NCBI GenBank assembly: GCA_905479195.1
Contig: CAJQLO010000002.1
Coordinates: forward strand, 224,001 to 288,000
DNA: 64,000 bases
Origin: an uncultured Gammaproteobacteria bacterium
Lineage (GTDB): Bacteria > Pseudomonadota > Gammaproteobacteria > GCA-002705445 > GCA-002716945
Direction of reading: 5' to 3'
The notes under the pieces are model-generated. The model saw only the letters and a list, made by a program, of their open reading frames with translations. It did no database searches and was not told the origin of the DNA. This document shows, in pieces, positions 53,980 to 63,333 of the stretch (within the stretch, counting starts at the first letter, position 1; each line of letters begins with the position of its first letter). A program made the translations under genes and the position numbers.

Positions 53980-55200
53980 CTAGCTATCAGTAGTTTTATC
54001 ACTAGGTTCTGAAGAATGCGGGCTAGATATCATAGTTGGTAAAAATTTAAAATTAGCAATTCCTATCAAGGTAATGATTAGTGCTAATGCAACACCACCA
54101 ATTCCTAGTCCAAACTCATATATTGAGGGTATATAGGAGTGCACAACATTGTCATAAAATGAAGAATCTATAATGACATGATCTGGAAATATTGTTAATG
54201 GATATGCTTGCCCTCCAATAATAATTACATACATTGCGATGAAACTACCTAGTAAAATCAAAAATGATGCTATTGTTAAAGCCAGATGTGTACCAAACTT
54301 ATTCGAAGAAAGGATTATAATCGGCAATACTATTCCAATGATAACTTGTCCAAACCAAAATGATAACGTATAGATTCCGCCTGAAGATAATATAAATATC
54401 TCAAAATCCCAATGTTTCGCGATATACATGTTGGTTACATGATATAAGCCAAGGAAATATAAGTTAGCGAATAAAAAAATAACGCTTAACTTTTTAAGAT
54501 TATCTAAAACATCTTTAGGAATATAAGTATTATGAAATTTGCTTATTATTCTTAATACTAGATAATAAACCGCGGTTCCATAGAGTAGTGACATGACTAT
54601 GAAGAGTGGCGCTAATATTGCTGTTGAATATGCTTCTCTAGCAACAAGAAAACCAAAAATAGAACCTGTGCCAGTAGTCAATATTATCCTCCAACCAAAG
54701 GCGAATGTACCCATAAATTTAGAATACTTATTAACTTCACGATCTAACATTGTCCAGATATAAGCTGCAAGCACAACTGCAAAGCCAGAATACAAAAATA
54801 TATTCCAAGAAAATATTGATACAAAATTATAAGTTGTCATAGCAACAATTAGCCGATTAGGGCGCCCTAAGTCTAAGACTAATATTGCAAGACCTGCTAT
54901 CAAAAAAGAAATAGCTAGTAACGCAGATAATGGAGCAAGAGGTTTATATAGTTTCTTATCAAAAACTGATGATATAGATGCAATATTTAAAACACCTGAA
55001 GCAATAACAATTAAAAGCACAGCAAATATATGAGGTAAACCCCAAACAATTTGATTATTCATTCCAGTGACATAATGTCCTTCCAGCTCCATATAGTGGG
55101 AACATCCAAAGCCAATAAGTATAAAAATACCTAAAAGGATAAAATTAGACCAAAAGATTTTTGGGTCAATAATGAATTTAGTAAAAGTAATTTTATCCAT
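53980..55200 (-). CDS. dsrP: DsrP, NrfD-type membrane quinone-interacting subunit
   Basis: A 406-residue polytopic protein of the NrfD/PsrC family with about ten helices. It is the membrane anchor of the DsrMKJOP complex and is thought to exchange electrons with quinone. Family-like stretches: GLPHIFAVLLIVIASGVLNIASI, LDLGRPNRLIVAMTTYNF. It follows dsrO by 5 bases. Confidence 0.94.
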   Translation of the reverse strand: MDKITFTKFIIDPKIFWSNFILLGIFILIGFGCSHYMELEGHYVTGMNNQIVWGLPHIFAVLLIVIASGVLNIASISSVFDKKLYKPLAPLSALLAISFLIAGLAILVLDLGRPNRLIVAMTTYNFVSIFSWNIFLYSGFAVVLAAYIWTMLDREVNKYSKFMGTFAFGWRIILTTGTGSIFGFLVAREAYSTAILAPLFIVMSLLYGTAVYYLVLRIISKFHNTYIPKDVLDNLKKLSVIFLFANLYFLGLYHVTNMYIAKHWDFEIFILSSGGIYTLSFWFGQVIIGIVLPIIILSSNKFGTHLALTIASFLILLGSFIAMYVIIIGGQAYPLTIFPDHVIIDSSFYDNVVHSYIPSIYEFGLGIGGVALALIITLIGIANFKFLPTMISSPHSSEPSDKTTDS

Positions 55201-55205
55201 TATGA

Positions 55206-55946
55206 TTAAAATCCTGAGTAAGTTACTCTTTGTTTAAGCTTTAAATCTTCTCTTAGACGCCTACTGGGTTTAGCTTGCATTGCAAGACTCACTCTACTAT
55301 TTGGGTCAGCTAAATCACCAAAAGTAATCGCATGGTGTCCTTCTTTCATACAAGCTTCTTCACAAGCAGTTGTTTCAGAGCCATGATCTATTCTGTTAAC
55401 GCAAAGATTACAACTTTCAACGCAACCTTTCCCTCGTGGAGCACTTGTTACTTGTTCTGTTAGATTTTCATGTACAAATGATCTAGCTTTAAATGGACAA
55501 GCCATCATGCAATATCTACAACCAATACATGTATGCTGATTAACCATGACAATACCATCTTCTCTCCTAAATGATGCTCCGGTAGGGCAAACATCGACGC
55601 ATGGAGGGTTTTCACAGTGCTGACACATCATTGGTAATGTTGTAACTTTATCAGTCTTAATATCTTTAATTCGAAGTTTCCTAATCCATTGCGAATCAGT
55701 CTCTGGCCTATCAAATCCATAGAGTCCATTCTCGTCTACGCATGCCTCTACACAAGCAGTACAACCATCTACGCATTTATTAACATCAACATTAATAGCC
55801 CATTTTGTTTTAGCGCTAACTTCCAGATCCAAAGGTTTAGCAGCAACAGCTTTAGGGATAAGATCAGGTATGACATATACAGCTGAAATAGCTGTAACAG
55901 ATTTTACTATAAACTCTCTTCTTGTTAATTCAGAACTATTTCTCAT
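55206..55946 (-). CDS. dsrO: DsrO, periplasmic ferredoxin-like subunit
   Basis: A 246-residue protein with a twin-arginine signal (LTRREFIVKSVTAISAVYVIP). Four 4Fe-4S motifs follow: CVDGCTACVEAC, CQHCENPPCVDVCPTGA, CIGCRYCMMACPFKA and the split set CVESCNLCVNR...CEEAC. This is the electron-transfer subunit between DsrJ and DsrP in the periplasmic half of DsrMKJOP. It overlaps dsrJ by 11 bases. Confidence 0.95.
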   Translation of the reverse strand: MRNSSELTRREFIVKSVTAISAVYVIPDLIPKAVAAKPLDLEVSAKTKWAINVDVNKCVDGCTACVEACVDENGLYGFDRPETDSQWIRKLRIKDIKTDKVTTLPMMCQHCENPPCVDVCPTGASFRREDGIVMVNQHTCIGCRYCMMACPFKARSFVHENLTEQVTSAPRGKGCVESCNLCVNRIDHGSETTACEEACMKEGHHAITFGDLADPNSRVSLAMQAKPSRRLREDLKLKQRVTYSGF

Positions 55947-56415
55947 AATTAGTCTCTTTATAATATTCTACTAAATTATTTGCAGTAGATTCAATGTGTA
56001 TATTTTGATTATAACCTGTAGATTTAATTTTTGATGAATTGTCTCTAGGGACAGTTGCATGACATGAAAAACAATCTATATTTACTGCTGTTTTTACATG
56101 ACAAGTTTGACAAAACTGGCCTTCAGCATTCACAGGAATAGCCTTTCCTTTTTCATCATAAGAAACATGACAATCTATACAATTTGCTAAACTATGGTTT
56201 TTAGTTCTTATTCCCTTTTCAACTGTATTTTCGCGCTGATGATAAAGAAACTCAAAATGCTCTTTTTGCATAACTTCTGTAGGTTCTACGCATTGATCTA
56301 ATTTATCAGCTTTAGATTCACCTATTAAAGAATGTTTTTCACCGTCATGTGAATGCGAAGAAATAGGAACAAATACCATTATTGAAATAGCTAACATTTT
56401 AATAAGTTGGGACAC
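55936..56415 (-). CDS. dsrJ: DsrJ, triheme cytochrome c
   Basis: A 159-residue exported protein (signal LIKMLAISIMVFVPISSHS). Three CxxCH haem motifs: CIDCH, CQTCH and CFSCH, between residues about 78 and 118. A separate Cys in LDQCVEP fits the conserved residue reported as an unusual haem ligand in DsrJ. It is part of DsrMKJOP, linking periplasmic and membrane electron transfer. Confidence 0.95.
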   Translation of the reverse strand: MSQLIKMLAISIMVFVPISSHSHDGEKHSLIGESKADKLDQCVEPTEVMQKEHFEFLYHQRENTVEKGIRTKNHSLANCIDCHVSYDEKGKAIPVNAEGQFCQTCHVKTAVNIDCFSCHATVPRDNSSKIKSTGYNQNIHIESTANNLVEYYKETNYEK

Positions 56416-56457
56416 AATCTCTCTCCTCAGTTGCTACCAATTAATTAGCTTTACTAA

Positions 56458-58431
56458 TTATTCACCTAGACCCATTTTAATATATCCAGTTGGACAAACA
56501 TCGGCGCAAATATGACACCCAATACATTTGTCATAATCGGTATCAACATATCTACCCATTGTAGATTCGTCTTTTTTAACACGGAAGACTGCATCTTGAG
56601 GACAGTAGATTACACAATTATCGCACTCAAAACACATTCCACAACTCATGCATCTAGAAGCTTCTTTAATTGCATCTTCTTCTGTAAAACCAATAATTCT
56701 ATCTTCATAATGGTCTATAACATCATCTCCGGAAGGGACAGCTTCACCTCTTTTTAATCTATCTTCTTTCTCAAAGTGTCCTAAAAATAATTCAGTAGAA
56801 GGTATAACTTCTTGAGATGAACGATCTTCATAATTATGAACTACAGATTTACTAGTATCTGTACCTGTTAAAGACGCAGGATCTTCAAAAACTGGTTTAT
56901 ACTCTTCAGGCTGCTGATCTGTTTCTCTTAACTTATCTAATAAACTAAAATGATGTACGTCAACTTTAGGTCTGCGTTTAAAATCTTTGTTTTCAAAAAA
57001 ACTTTTTATAGACTGTGATGCTATTGAACCCTGGCCTATTGCAGTAGTTAATAAATGCGGTCTAACAATATCACCAGCCACAAAATGTCCTTCTTTAGTT
57101 TTATGCCTATAGAAATCATCAACATCAAAAAAACCATGATCATTACCCAAAGCTTCTAAACCTTCTATGTCTGGTGATTGACCGATAGCTGAAACAATTA
57201 AGTCAGCCTCAATTCTTTGCTCAGATCCTTCAACGGGAACTGGCTTATTATCTTCAAAGGCACATTTAGCAATAATTATTGCAACTGCTCTGTTATTCTC
57301 ATCTTTTTCTATTCTGACTGGTATAACACCATTAATTATTGTTACTCCTTCATGAATAGCATCATTAACTTCTTGCTCAGCAGCCGTCATTTCTTCTTTT
57401 TGGAATAGAGAAGTTAGTGTAACTTCAGCGCCCTCTTTGATAGCTGACTCTGAAACATCTTGTGCAACATAACCGTGTACAATAGCTTCTGGACTTTCTT
57501 GGTCATTCATAGTTGAAATATGTCCAAGTCTTCTAGCAACTGATACTACATCTATTGAAGTATCACCACCACCAACACAAACAACTTTTTTAGACCCAAC
57601 TTTTAATCTGCCTTGACAAAAAGCTTCTAGAAATGCCACTCCACTTAAACAATTCTCGGCATCGCTTCCTTCGATTGGTAGAGCCTTGCCATTCCAACAA
57701 CCTATAGTCCAAAGTACTGCATCATATGCATCTTCAACTTCTTCCATCGGTATATCTTTGCCGACTCTCTTGTTTAAAATAACTTCTATATCACCTAAAT
57801 CAAGAATACGTTTAATTTCAGCATCCAATATATCGCGTGGCGTTCTATAATTAGGGATTCCATAACGCATCATTCCCCCTAAGTCCTCACGTTCTTCAAA
57901 AATTGTAGAGGCATAACCCATTTTACGTAATTGAAATGCAGCAGATAGACCAGCTGGCCCTCCACCAATAATTGCCACTCTTTCCTTTAATAATTTCGGA
58001 GCAGATTCAAATTTATAATTTTCTTTAAAAGCTTTATCACCAATGAATTGTTCGACAGCATTAATGCCAACATAGTCATCTACCTCGTTTCTATTACACC
58101 CACTTTGACAAGGTGCTGGACAAACTCTTCCCATTTGAGATGGGAAAGGATTTGCTGTGGTAGATCTTCTGAATGCATATTCAGACATGCTCATTCCTTC
58201 CGGAGCTTTTTCAATTCCTCTTACAATTTGCAACCATCCGCGTATGTCTTCACCAGATGGACAACTGCCTTGGCACGGAGGTGTTTTATGGATATAAGTT
58301 GGACATTTGTGTGATGTATCTTCTTTAAAGATTTGTTTTGAGAAATCAGTATATTCGTGATCACCTTCTTCATATCTTCTGAAGGTACTTTCCTCTTTCA
58401 TCGCATTTATTGTTTGTTCTAGCTTAGTCAT
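56458..58431 (-). CDS. dsrL: DsrL, NAD(P)H:acceptor oxidoreductase
   Basis: A 657-residue iron-sulfur flavoprotein of the GltD-like family. N-terminal cysteine clusters (CQGSCPSGED, CPAPCQSGC), FAD-binding GGGPAGLSAAFQLRKMG, pyridine nucleotide site GGGDTSIDVV, and a C-terminal pair of 4Fe-4S motifs (CMSCGMCFECDNC and CIGCHICADVCPTGY). DsrL takes electrons from DsrAB to NAD(P)+ and is linked with the oxidative direction. Located between dsrK and dsrJ as in Allochromatium. Confidence 0.96.
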   Translation of the reverse strand: MTKLEQTINAMKEESTFRRYEEGDHEYTDFSKQIFKEDTSHKCPTYIHKTPPCQGSCPSGEDIRGWLQIVRGIEKAPEGMSMSEYAFRRSTTANPFPSQMGRVCPAPCQSGCNRNEVDDYVGINAVEQFIGDKAFKENYKFESAPKLLKERVAIIGGGPAGLSAAFQLRKMGYASTIFEEREDLGGMMRYGIPNYRTPRDILDAEIKRILDLGDIEVILNKRVGKDIPMEEVEDAYDAVLWTIGCWNGKALPIEGSDAENCLSGVAFLEAFCQGRLKVGSKKVVCVGGGDTSIDVVSVARRLGHISTMNDQESPEAIVHGYVAQDVSESAIKEGAEVTLTSLFQKEEMTAAEQEVNDAIHEGVTIINGVIPVRIEKDENNRAVAIIIAKCAFEDNKPVPVEGSEQRIEADLIVSAIGQSPDIEGLEALGNDHGFFDVDDFYRHKTKEGHFVAGDIVRPHLLTTAIGQGSIASQSIKSFFENKDFKRRPKVDVHHFSLLDKLRETDQQPEEYKPVFEDPASLTGTDTSKSVVHNYEDRSSQEVIPSTELFLGHFEKEDRLKRGEAVPSGDDVIDHYEDRIIGFTEEDAIKEASRCMSCGMCFECDNCVIYCPQDAVFRVKKDESTMGRYVDTDYDKCIGCHICADVCPTGYIKMGLGE

Positions 58432-58510
58432 GCTTATCTCACACTTTATATAAGTTTATTCTTCTTCTCTAATATTGGATAATTATAGCATAAGAGCTTT
58501 AGCTCTAAAG

Positions 58511-60004
58511 CTATTTTTTAGTCATTATTAAGGCATCACCAACAAGCTGATGTAAACTGATAATTTGATCTAATTCAAACCCATAATATTGGAATGCTTT
58601 GGAAAACTGGCTCTTACAAATGGCACATATTGCAGCCATATGTGTTACTCCATGGTCTTCTACAACCCTTTTTAAGGCTTCCATTCTGGGTTGAGCGCCC
58701 TTCATCCTAAGTTCAATCAAATCATCCGTTAAAAGGCCTCCGCCTCCGCCGCAACAGAAGGTTTTCTCCATAATGGTGTCATCATCCATATCATAAAAAT
58801 TATTAGTTGTAGCTTTTATAATATCCCTTGGGAGACTGAATTGGCCACCCATGACATCACCCATGCCTGAGGCTCTCGCTACATTGCAAGAATCATGAAA
58901 TGTAATGACTTTCCCATCATTCGCAGATTTATCAAATTTTAGTATATTTTTATTAATAAGGTCATGAGTGACTTCGCAAATATGCTGTGGTACAGGATAT
59001 CTTGGATCTAAGAAATCAAACGGGCCTGCTAATGTATTCAAAAAGCTATAAGCAACTCTCCAGGCATGTCCGCATTCACCAAAAACAATTCTTTTGACAC
59101 CTAAGTCTAATGCAGCTTGACGGATTCTAAGAGCTAGCTTTCTCATATTGTCATAACTACCGATGAACATTCCAAAATTTGCTGCTTCACTTGCATACGA
59201 ACTTAAGGTCCAACTCATGCCAGCTTCATGAAAAACTTTTGCATATCCAATCAAACCATCAACATGTGGTTCTGCAAAAAAATCTGCAGAAGGTGTGATA
59301 AGTAGCACGTCAGCTCCTTTAACATCTAATGGGAATTTAACATCAATTCCTGTTTCTTCTTCAACATCTTCCTCTAGTCCTTCTAAAGTATCTGCTAAAG
59401 CAGGCTTGGGTAAGCCTAAATTGTTACCTATTTTATTAGCTTTACCAATTATCTCATTACAATATTTTTGCCCTACTCCAACAGAATCCATAATCTCTCT
59501 AGCAGCCATTGAAATTTCAGCAGTATCTATTCCTATTGGACAAAAAACAGCACATCTTCTGCACTGTGAACACTGATGGTAATAAGAATACCAATCATCT
59601 AAAACTTCTTTTGTTAAATCTACAGCGCCAACAAGTTTAGGAAAAAATTTTCCAGGCAAAGTAAAATGTTTTCGATATACTCCACGCATTAAATTTTGTC
59701 TGCCAACCGGCATATTCTTCGGATCTTTAGTCCCAAGATAATAATGACATTTATCAGTACAGGCACCACATTGAATGCATGAGTCCATATACACTCTAAG
59801 TGACCGATATTTTTTCAATAGATCACCCATCTTACCAAGAGCTACTTCTTGCCAATTTTCAACTAATTCACCAGGATAACCCAATGATTTTTGGAATTCT
59901 TCTTTTGATTTAAAAGGCGCTAAATGTGATGTAGCTTCTTCTACTAATTCAGGGATTGGCGTATATTCTTTTAAAATAGGTTTTTCGAATTCTTTTACTG
60001 CCAT
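58511..60004 (-). CDS. dsrK: DsrK, HdrD-like iron-sulfur subunit
   Basis: A 497-residue cytoplasmic subunit of DsrMKJOP resembling heterodisulfide reductase HdrD. Two 4Fe-4S motifs (CIQCGACTDKC and CSQCRRCAVFCP) and the CCG-type cysteines (FGECGHAWR, FHDSCNVAR, TFCCGGGGGLL, CAICKSQ) that hold the special catalytic cluster. It is proposed to act on DsrC trisulfide/disulfide. An 80-base gap separates it from dsrL. Confidence 0.96.
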   Translation of the reverse strand: MAVKEFEKPILKEYTPIPELVEEATSHLAPFKSKEEFQKSLGYPGELVENWQEVALGKMGDLLKKYRSLRVYMDSCIQCGACTDKCHYYLGTKDPKNMPVGRQNLMRGVYRKHFTLPGKFFPKLVGAVDLTKEVLDDWYSYYHQCSQCRRCAVFCPIGIDTAEISMAAREIMDSVGVGQKYCNEIIGKANKIGNNLGLPKPALADTLEGLEEDVEEETGIDVKFPLDVKGADVLLITPSADFFAEPHVDGLIGYAKVFHEAGMSWTLSSYASEAANFGMFIGSYDNMRKLALRIRQAALDLGVKRIVFGECGHAWRVAYSFLNTLAGPFDFLDPRYPVPQHICEVTHDLINKNILKFDKSANDGKVITFHDSCNVARASGMGDVMGGQFSLPRDIIKATTNNFYDMDDDTIMEKTFCCGGGGGLLTDDLIELRMKGAQPRMEALKRVVEDHGVTHMAAICAICKSQFSKAFQYYGFELDQIISLHQLVGDALIMTKK

Positions 60005-60012
60005 AATATAAC

Positions 60013-60750
60013 CTACTTTTTAGACTCTAATTTTTTTGCCCAATCTGATATATGTCGTTGGTCACGTGCGTTATCAGTTTGATTTCTAGTGGGACTAAAA
60101 AATAGTCCTGGCGCATGTAATAATTTACTATAAGGGAATATTATCATTAAGAGCAGTACAAGAGAAAGGTGTAATAATAATATAAAATCACTGGGTAGTT
60201 CAGACCATTGGAAATACATAAGCCCAATAAAAAACATTTTTACAGCATAAACATCTGTATGAAACCATTTCATTAATAATCCCGTGAGTGCTATAGAAAT
60301 TATAAGTATTAACATTAAATAATCTGATGGATTAGAAATATATCGAACTCTATCCACAAATATTCTTCTAGCCAATAATCCAATCAATCCAAATATCATA
60401 ATATATGCGGCATAGTGACCAGCAGCTTGAACAATCTCCCATGAAACCCAAAACCAAACTGGGTCAGTAAAATATCTTAGATGTCTTAGGGCAGCTAATA
60501 ATAATGCAAAATGGAAAAGCCAGCCAAATAGCCATGTCCATTTAGTTGCTGAAAATAAGCTTTCAAAAAATACAACTTCACGGAATAATCTAATAGCAAC
60601 ACCACTTTTAGTCTTAGGTGCTGGGGGAGTTGGAATTTTTAAAGGTGATGGAATTATAGAATATTCATAAATTCTATATCCCAAACCTATGAAAAGAATT
60701 AAGGTAGCCACATAGAATGATATTCCATAGAATATGGTCACAAATGACAT
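60013..60750 (-). CDS. dsrM: DsrM, cytochrome b-type membrane subunit
   Basis: A 245-residue membrane protein of the NarI-like family with about five to six helices. Potential haem b histidines are in WLFHFALLLAALRHLRYF and LLLHLSLVLLL; QAAGHYAAY and KWFHTDVYA are others. It joins DsrK to the quinone pool. Eight bases separate it from dsrK. Confidence 0.93.
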   Translation of the reverse strand: MSFVTIFYGISFYVATLILFIGLGYRIYEYSIIPSPLKIPTPPAPKTKSGVAIRLFREVVFFESLFSATKWTWLFGWLFHFALLLAALRHLRYFTDPVWFWVSWEIVQAAGHYAAYIMIFGLIGLLARRIFVDRVRYISNPSDYLMLILIISIALTGLLMKWFHTDVYAVKMFFIGLMYFQWSELPSDFILLLHLSLVLLLMIIFPYSKLLHAPGLFFSPTRNQTDNARDQRHISDWAKKLESKK

Positions 60751-60780
60751 ACCTTATCTCTCCTTATTTCGGTATAAAGG

Positions 60781-61113
60781 TTATACGCAACCAGTTGGTT
60801 TTGGTAACCCAGCAAACTTACAAGCTTGCTTTCCTGGTCCATATGGGAATAACTCATAAAGGTATTTACTATTACCCTTGTCTTTTCCAAGTTTTTTCCC
60901 CACTGCTTTAGTTAAAACTCTAACAGCTGGTGCAATTTGATATTCTTCATAGTATTCACGTAGGAAATTAATAATATCCCAGTGATCAGCAGTAAGATCA
61001 ATATCGTCTTCTTTGGCCATTGCTGTAGCCAGATCTTTTTCCCACAGACTTAGATCAGCTAAGTATCCTTCTTCATCTGTCTCAAAAGACTTTCCATTTA
61101 CTTCTATCGGCAT
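60781..61113 (-). CDS. dsrC: DsrC sulfur carrier
   Basis: A 110-residue protein with the flexible C-terminal arm carrying both functional cysteines, Cys98 and Cys109 (QACKFAGLPKPTGCV), ten residues apart as in true DsrC. Conserved LADLSLWEKDLA, LTADHWDIINFLREYY and PAVRVLTKAV are present. DsrC carries sulfur from DsrEFH to DsrAB and its trisulfide is handled by DsrMK. A purine-rich site (GGAG) precedes the ATG. Confidence 0.98.
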   Translation of the reverse strand: MPIEVNGKSFETDEEGYLADLSLWEKDLATAMAKEDDIDLTADHWDIINFLREYYEEYQIAPAVRVLTKAVGKKLGKDKGNSKYLYELFPYGPGKQACKFAGLPKPTGCV

Positions 61114-61129
61114 AATTTACTCCTCTAAT

Positions 61130-61432
61130 TTATAACCAGTTTTGAATTTTTTCATTCTCTATGGTTAGATTAACAAAACCTTTGTAATCTATTATCTCTA
61201 TATTAGAGATTAGAGAGCTTTTATCAAGTCCTCTTGCTTTTAAATCTGGGCCTAACACGTATATTTTTGTTGTTTTTTGTGCATTTATAACACTATCTGA
61301 AACACTAGTATTTTTAAGAGCTCCATAAACACCATCCTCAATTAGAAGAATTGAAGAACTTTCATCAATTAGTCTAAGACAGGTTTCTAAGCTATTTTTT
61401 TCAAAAGGTGATTTATTTACTGTATGTAACAT
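61130..61432 (-). CDS. dsrH: DsrH sulfurtransferase subunit
   Basis: A 100-residue TusB-like subunit of the DsrE2F2H2 complex: MLHTVNKSPFEKNSLETCLRLI, EDGVYGAL, and IDYKGFVNLTIEN. A Cys at residue 18 is seen. Its presence with dsrE and dsrF identifies the sulfur-oxidising type of dsr locus. Shares its first base with the end of dsrF. Confidence 0.95.
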   Translation of the reverse strand: MLHTVNKSPFEKNSLETCLRLIDESSSILLIEDGVYGALKNTSVSDSVINAQKTTKIYVLGPDLKARGLDKSSLISNIEIIDYKGFVNLTIENEKIQNWL

Positions 61433-61815
61433 TAGAAATTAAATATAACCTCGCTATCTGTAATAAGTTTTTTCATTTCAGAACTATCAATAACTTTAAC
61501 ATCTACGGATAAGTCATCTTCCGTCAGACCCCTTGATTCAAGTGATTCTTTTTCTACATATAATTTTTCTACATCATACATTTCTAAAGCTGAAAAAATT
61601 TTAGAAAAGTTTTTAGTATTAATTTCTGAGGTATCTTGATCTTTTTTTAATTGGAAAACACCATCATCTATAAAAGCTAGACTAACATCTTGTTCAAATG
61701 CAGCCCCTATTAAAACAACTTCAAGCGCTTCATGAGCATAAACTGTTCCATGAGGAGCTCTTCTATTTATATATAGAAACTTTTTAACTACTCCACTTTC
61801 TAATTCTTCTTCCAT
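61432..61815 (-). CDS. dsrF: DsrF sulfurtransferase subunit
   Basis: A 127-residue TusC-like subunit: FLYINRRAPHGTVYAHEALEVVLIGAAFEQDVSLAFIDDGVFQL is diagnostic. It has no catalytic cysteine. Forms a hexamer with DsrE and DsrH. It abuts dsrE with no gap. Confidence 0.96.
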   Translation of the reverse strand: MEEELESGVVKKFLYINRRAPHGTVYAHEALEVVLIGAAFEQDVSLAFIDDGVFQLKKDQDTSEINTKNFSKIFSALEMYDVEKLYVEKESLESRGLTEDDLSVDVKVIDSSEMKKLITDSEVIFNF

Positions 61816-62214
61816 TTAATCACCAAAAGTTATTAAACGTTCAGCTTGAACGCCTGCTTCTATAAGCTGCCCTAATCCCGATATTCTAAATTTTTCTGCA
61901 ATATTATCTGCATCTTTTTTATTTCTTTTCATTTCATCCGGATCAACCATTCCACGTCTTTGAGCTGCTGCCACACAGAGGACAAGATCAATCTCATGTT
62001 CTTTAGCTAGTTCTGACCATCTATTGGGAATATGTCTATCATCTTGAGGTGGTGTCGCTAGTCTTGTTCCATTATTTACACCATCATGATAGAAAAAAAC
62101 ACGAAAAATTTTATGTCCTTCTTCTATTGCAGCTTTTGCAAATAGATATGCACTATCAGATGCTTGATGTTGATAAGGGCCTTCGTTGACTAATATACCG
62201 AATAACATAAACAA
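61816..62214 (-). CDS. dsrE: DsrE sulfurtransferase subunit
   Basis: A 132-residue TusD-like subunit: FGILVNEGPYQHQASDSAYLFAKAA, VFFYHDGV and the active Cys near residue 80 in LVLCVAAAQRRG, corresponding to the persulfide-carrying Cys78 of Allochromatium DsrE. The first two residues could be trimmed if the second ATG is used. Follows dsrB by 7 bases. Confidence 0.96.
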   Translation of the reverse strand: MFMLFGILVNEGPYQHQASDSAYLFAKAAIEEGHKIFRVFFYHDGVNNGTRLATPPQDDRHIPNRWSELAKEHEIDLVLCVAAAQRRGMVDPDEMKRNKKDADNIAEKFRISGLGQLIEAGVQAERLITFGD

Positions 62215-62221
62215 TCCTTGT

Positions 62222-63319
62222 TTAAAATCTAATGTATGTGGAAGAGTTTAGAGTTTTTCTGCCACCACGCCAGTTATCAATATGATACTTAGTAAATGGA
62301 AGTTCTGTTAATTCAAAAAATCTTGGCCAACCTATCCTTTCAATCCAGTCATTGATACGTTCCCAATCCTTTGCGTCTTCTTTATACTTTGAGAGAATTC
62401 TTTTAACAATTGCAGTAGCTTCTGGCCATCTTGGTGGATTATTAGGTATTCCTGCTGCCACTAATTTTTGGAAAGTTGGTTTGCTACGAGCATTTGAGTG
62501 ATTACCACCAACCCAAATTGCTAACTTACTATGTTCTGGATCATTGATTTGCATTGGTGGACATGGAGGGAAACAAGCACCACAACAGATACATTTTTTT
62601 TCATCCACTTCCAGCGAAGCTTTACCATTTACCATTGCTGGTCTAATAGCAGCTACAGGGCACCTTGCTACAACCGATGGTCTTTCGCATACATTTGATA
62701 CTAAGTCATGATTAATTTTTGGTGGTTTAGTATGCTGTATATTGATTGCAATATCACCTTGTCCGCCACAATTAATTTGGCAACAAGATGTAGTCATATG
62801 CACTCTATTAGGCATATCATTATTTTTAAATTCATCTATTAGTTCATCCATCATGGCTTTCACTACACCAGATGCATCAGTTCCAGGGATGTCACAATGT
62901 AACCACCCTTGTGTATGCGAGATCATTGCAACACTATTTTTAGTGCCTCCGACCACAAAACCTTCTTTCTCAAGCGCTTCTATTAATGGCTCTACTCTTG
63001 AAGCGTCTTTGAGCATATATTCAATATTACTTCTAATTGTAAATCTTACAAATCCATCAGCAAATTTATCACCAATATCGCATAGTGTACGTAAAGTGAA
63101 TACATCTAAAATTCTCTGAGTTCCAGCTCTCACTGTCCAAATTTCATCACCACTTTTAGCAGCATGCCTTAATACACCGGGCCTAGGGTGATCATGCCAT
63201 TTCCACTGACCAAAATTTTTACGCATCGTTGGATGCATATATTGGAAACCATCTGGTGCACCCGTTTCAATTGGGGCTCTCATTTGTTTTTTTTCTTTTT
63301 TTACTTCTACTTCTGCCAT
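62222..63319 (-). CDS. dsrB: Reverse-type dissimilatory sulfite reductase beta subunit
   Basis: A 365-residue subunit. The siroheme/4Fe-4S region holds SCCQINCGGQGDIAIN near residue 180; RCPVAAI and CICCGACFPPCPPMQI form the ferredoxin domain near residues 218-255. FGQWKWHDHPRPGVL at the start and the RFFELTELPFTKYHIDNWRG end are typical. With DsrA it oxidises carrier-bound sulfur to sulfite in this type of organism. Fourteen bases after dsrA. Confidence 0.97.
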   Translation of the reverse strand: MAEVEVKKEKKQMRAPIETGAPDGFQYMHPTMRKNFGQWKWHDHPRPGVLRHAAKSGDEIWTVRAGTQRILDVFTLRTLCDIGDKFADGFVRFTIRSNIEYMLKDASRVEPLIEALEKEGFVVGGTKNSVAMISHTQGWLHCDIPGTDASGVVKAMMDELIDEFKNNDMPNRVHMTTSCCQINCGGQGDIAINIQHTKPPKINHDLVSNVCERPSVVARCPVAAIRPAMVNGKASLEVDEKKCICCGACFPPCPPMQINDPEHSKLAIWVGGNHSNARSKPTFQKLVAAGIPNNPPRWPEATAIVKRILSKYKEDAKDWERINDWIERIGWPRFFELTELPFTKYHIDNWRGGRKTLNSSTYIRF

Positions 63320-63333
63320 AATCTTATTTCTCG